NCBI GenBank assembly: GCA_910575165.1
Contig: CAJTDS010000011.1
Coordinates: 25,355 to 89,354 of the forward strand
Reading direction: 5' to 3'
Length of the DNA stretch: 64,000 nucleotides
Source: Eggerthellaceae bacterium
GTDB taxonomy: Bacteria; Actinomycetota; Coriobacteriia; Coriobacteriales; Eggerthellaceae
Shown here: positions 62,453-64,000 of the stretch, piece after piece
Layout: every line of letters starts with the position of its first letter
How positions within the stretch are numbered: position 1 is the stretch's first letter
Notes under the pieces: generated by a model
Told to the model about the DNA's origin: nothing
Seen by the model: the letters and a program-made list of their open reading frames with translations, nothing else
Database searches by the model: none
Translations under genes and position numbers: made by a program

Positions 62453-63064
62453 TTAGGAGTCGGGCAGCAGCTCGAAGCGGTTATAGCTGTCGTACAGACG
62501 GAAGTAAGCCTTGCGGGGCAGCAGCCAGGCAGTGCCAACCTTGTCACCAAGGCCGTAGTAGCAGGAGACCGCGACGAAGAGACGGCCACGGAAAGGCAGG
62601 GACAGGAGAAGCCCCTTCAAGCCCATGTTCCCTAACTTCCGATGTTTCACTTCGATTTCGACCAGCGAACGAATCTGACGGTCAATCATGCGGTCGAACT
62701 GCGCAATGAGAATGACCTTGAACCCGAAATGCCTATGTTGCGAGAAGAAGCTAATCCACTCCATGCGCTCCCCTTGGCTCCAAGCGCGGGAGTTGAAAAC
62801 CAACTGGGCTTCATCGATTACGAGCAAGATAGAATCCTCCCGAACGGGCTTCTTGCCCCAGAAGTCGCTAGCGAAGGCCATAAGGTCGGACGGATGCAGC
62901 CTGTCGTTGGGAACGTACTTGAAAAGCTTGTATCCCATAGTTTTCTCGTTGATGGCGAAATTGCAGATAACGGGAAGCTTCTTGAAGCGCAGGTGGTCGC
63001 GTATGACACGCGCGGTATGAAGGGACTTGCCACTTCCAGGGGTGCCGCTGTAAAGGTAAATCAC
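62453..63064 (-). CDS. Zot/pI-like inovirus assembly ATPase (short form)
   Basis: The 203-residue protein begins MIYLYSGTPGSGKSLHTARVI (Walker A GTPGSGKS), then SILLVIDEAQLVFNSR (Walker B), WISFFSQHRHFGFKVILIAQF and KAYFRLYDSYNRFE, which are hallmarks of the Zonula occludens toxin family. Phage pI is usually 300-450 residues with a membrane helix and periplasmic tail; both are missing here, which would suit a host without an outer membrane, where no secretin channel is needed. Alternatively the gene is truncated, though the Zot C-end motif is complete. Confidence 0.85.
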   Translation of the reverse strand: MIYLYSGTPGSGKSLHTARVIRDHLRFKKLPVICNFAINEKTMGYKLFKYVPNDRLHPSDLMAFASDFWGKKPVREDSILLVIDEAQLVFNSRAWSQGERMEWISFFSQHRHFGFKVILIAQFDRMIDRQIRSLVEIEVKHRKLGNMGLKGLLLSLPFRGRLFVAVSCYYGLGDKVGTAWLLPRKAYFRLYDSYNRFELLPDS

Positions 63065-63095
63065 GGGAAACCTCCTAAGGACGAACCATCCTGGC

Positions 63096-63122
63096 CGCGC
63101 CCTGGACGAAGCCAGGGACGCG
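63096..63122. other. Hairpin in the gap between zot and the small membrane gene
   Basis: CGCG + CCCTGG (63096-63105) pairs with CCAGGG + A + CGCG (63112-63122), with a one-base bulge and a 6-nt loop. No gene was found in this 130-bp gap. Confidence 0.4.
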
Positions 63123-63194
63123 AACAGGGGTTTTACGAAGCGAAACAGCTACGACCAGGGCAAACGCAGGGAGGAAAAATGAAGTTAATCCCCG

Positions 63195-63455
63195 CTAGCC
63201 CTTGGTAACCGATTGCACTACATGCATAATCAGCAAAACAGCGTTGAGGACGATAAGAAGCCCGATCCATACGGTAAGAACAGTAAGAAGGGTGTCCACT
63301 GGAATGAACCAGTTGATGGCGGAAAGCGAGCGACTGACAGGCTCGGGAAGGGCAATCGGCAAAGTAGAAACATCGATGGTCGGCAGCAGACCGAGGACGA
63401 GCATGAACAACGCAAGGATGCCGCCAAAGAGCGTACCCAAAACAGAAGAGACCAT
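63195..63455 (-). CDS. Small two-helix phage membrane protein (pVI-like)
   Basis: An 86-residue protein with two strongly hydrophobic helices (about 5-25 and 55-80) and a short polar loop carrying Pro residues. Size, topology and place between the adsorption protein and Zot match the minor coat/membrane protein of inoviruses (pVI position). Sequence similarity is not claimed. Its ATG overlaps the stop codon of the upstream gene as TAATG, a translation coupling sign. Confidence 0.65.
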   Translation of the reverse strand: MVSSVLGTLFGGILALFMLVLGLLPTIDVSTLPIALPEPVSRSLSAINWFIPVDTLLTVLTVWIGLLIVLNAVLLIMHVVQSVTKG

Positions 63456-64000
63456 TAGGCCGCACCTCCTGTGAAGTCGTAAACGAAATTCCTAGTATTC
63501 GCAAGCAACAAGACGATGAAAGCGACCGTGACAACCCAGCGGGAAATCTCGGCGAACTCACCAGCAACGGAAAAATCAAGAACAAATGGAGTGCCGCCAA
63601 TGTCGAACTCGAACACAGGCGGGGCGCCCTCGAAGGCGAACAAGCCCAATACCTGCTTGAATACGGCGGGGATACAGAAGGGAAAGGCGTTCTGCATGGC
63701 GCTTTGGACGGCGGCAAGCTGCGTCGCGCTCACGATGCTGTCAAAGTCGCCGAGAAAATCATCAACCAAGTCCTTGACGCCAGCCAGGAAGAGCAAATCA
63801 ACGATGTCGCCGAGAAGCATGTTGGAGAGCTTGACCTGCTCCACAACGTCCGAGTTATCAACGGTCACGTCCCCAAGCTCCAAATCGCCAGTGATGACAA
63901 CCTCGCGAGTATCCAGGGCGGCTATAACGTCCGAGAAGCCCTTGGAGACCAGGGACGCATCAGAGATACCAGCCTGCCAGATACGGTAGAGCAGGCCAGC
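63455..64000 (-). CDS. Adsorption-like (pIII-type) minor coat protein, C-terminal part
   Basis: The frame runs off the right edge with no start. The visible 181 residues end in a membrane anchor: the stretch NAFPFCIPAVFKQVLGLFAFEG, APPVFEFDIGGTPFVLDFSVAGEF, and a hydrophobic helix WVVTVAFIVLLLANTRNFVYDFTGG. The pattern FPFCIP...APPVFEF, followed by a helix and a short tail, is typical of C-terminal domains of inoviral adsorption proteins. TTG 63883 is an in-frame codon only, not the start. Confidence 0.6.
   Translation of the reverse strand, partial: AGLLYRIWQAGISDASLVSKGFSDVIAALDTREVVITGDLELGDVTVDNSDVVEQVKLSNMLLGDIVDLLFLAGVKDLVDDFLGDFDSIVSATQLAAVQSAMQNAFPFCIPAVFKQVLGLFAFEGAPPVFEFDIGGTPFVLDFSVAGEFAEISRWVVTVAFIVLLLANTRNFVYDFTGGAA

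Larger units (their letters stand above)
61664..64000 (-). mobile_element. Inovirus-like (filamentous phage) prophage, right part outside window
   Basis: All genes from here to the edge run on minus: adsorption-like protein (partial), small two-helix membrane protein, Zot/pI-type ATPase, a GC-rich hairpin block, and a rolling-circle Rep, ending at a dif-like site. That is the structural-assembly-replication order of inoviruses. There is no integrase, as expected for XerCD hijackers. The host appears monoderm, and no secretin is seen. The major coat gene is not visible and may lie to the right. Confidence 0.7.

Overview
The window looks like a chromosomal segment of a high-G+C, monoderm anaerobic actinobacterium, most likely class Coriobacteriia (Eggerthellaceae-like). 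This is inferred from gene content, not from a search. The clues are the actinobacterial mIHF-gmk-rpoZ block, a K+-type membrane pyrophosphatase, a split transketolase, spoVS beside miaB-miaA, a [NiFe] sulfhydrogenase-type operon, UDP-galactopyranose mutase, and many GTG/TTG starts. Codon and base composition are uniformly GC-rich except at one patch inside an Elp3 gene, the promoter region of a regulator-aminotransferase fusion, and the last 2.4 kb.

Layout. 1-9.1 kb: the end of pyruvate phosphate dikinase, a degenerate Y-family polymerase with an SOS-like upstream site, mfd, a hotdog thioesterase, an anchored surface protein and gltX. 9.4-16.6 kb: def-fmt-rsmB, then glf, a family 2 glycosyltransferase and tgt, closed by a two-way terminator and a tRNA-Pro(TGG). 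16.8-21.8 kb: pyrK-pyrD-pyrF, then mIHF-gmk-rpoZ-thiI. 21.8-27.1 kb: a four-gene [NiFe] hydrogenase operon of the hydBGDA type followed by dinB. 27.1-30.8 kb: an elp3 gene divergent from a Trm9-like methyltransferase, then a DegV-family gene with a structured leader. 31-38.2 kb: hppA and two overlapping YhgE/Pip membrane proteins. 38.3-44.7 kb: an XRE-aminotransferase fusion with its own operator array, gdhA, serA and leuA. 44.9-60.8 kb: mostly housekeeping genes (secA, prfB, split transketolase, ftsEX, an S41 protease, spoVS, miaB, miaA, dapF, hflX), then lexA divergent from nrdR, and dut.

From about 61.66 kb to the window end is a different module on the minus strand: a dif-like XerCD site, a rolling-circle HUH Rep, a GC-rich compound hairpin, a short Zot/pI-type ATPase, a small two-helix membrane protein and the C-terminus of an adsorption-like protein. 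I read this as one end of an inovirus-like (filamentous phage) prophage integrated at a dif-like site in a Gram-positive host.

The observations most worth following are that inovirus-like element, the divergent Elp3/Trm9-like pair (a possible bacterial mcm5U34 tRNA pathway), the Y-family protein that has lost both catalytic aspartates but keeps an SOS-like box, the XRE-aminotransferase fusion, and a [NiFe] large subunit encoded without its usual C-terminal extension.
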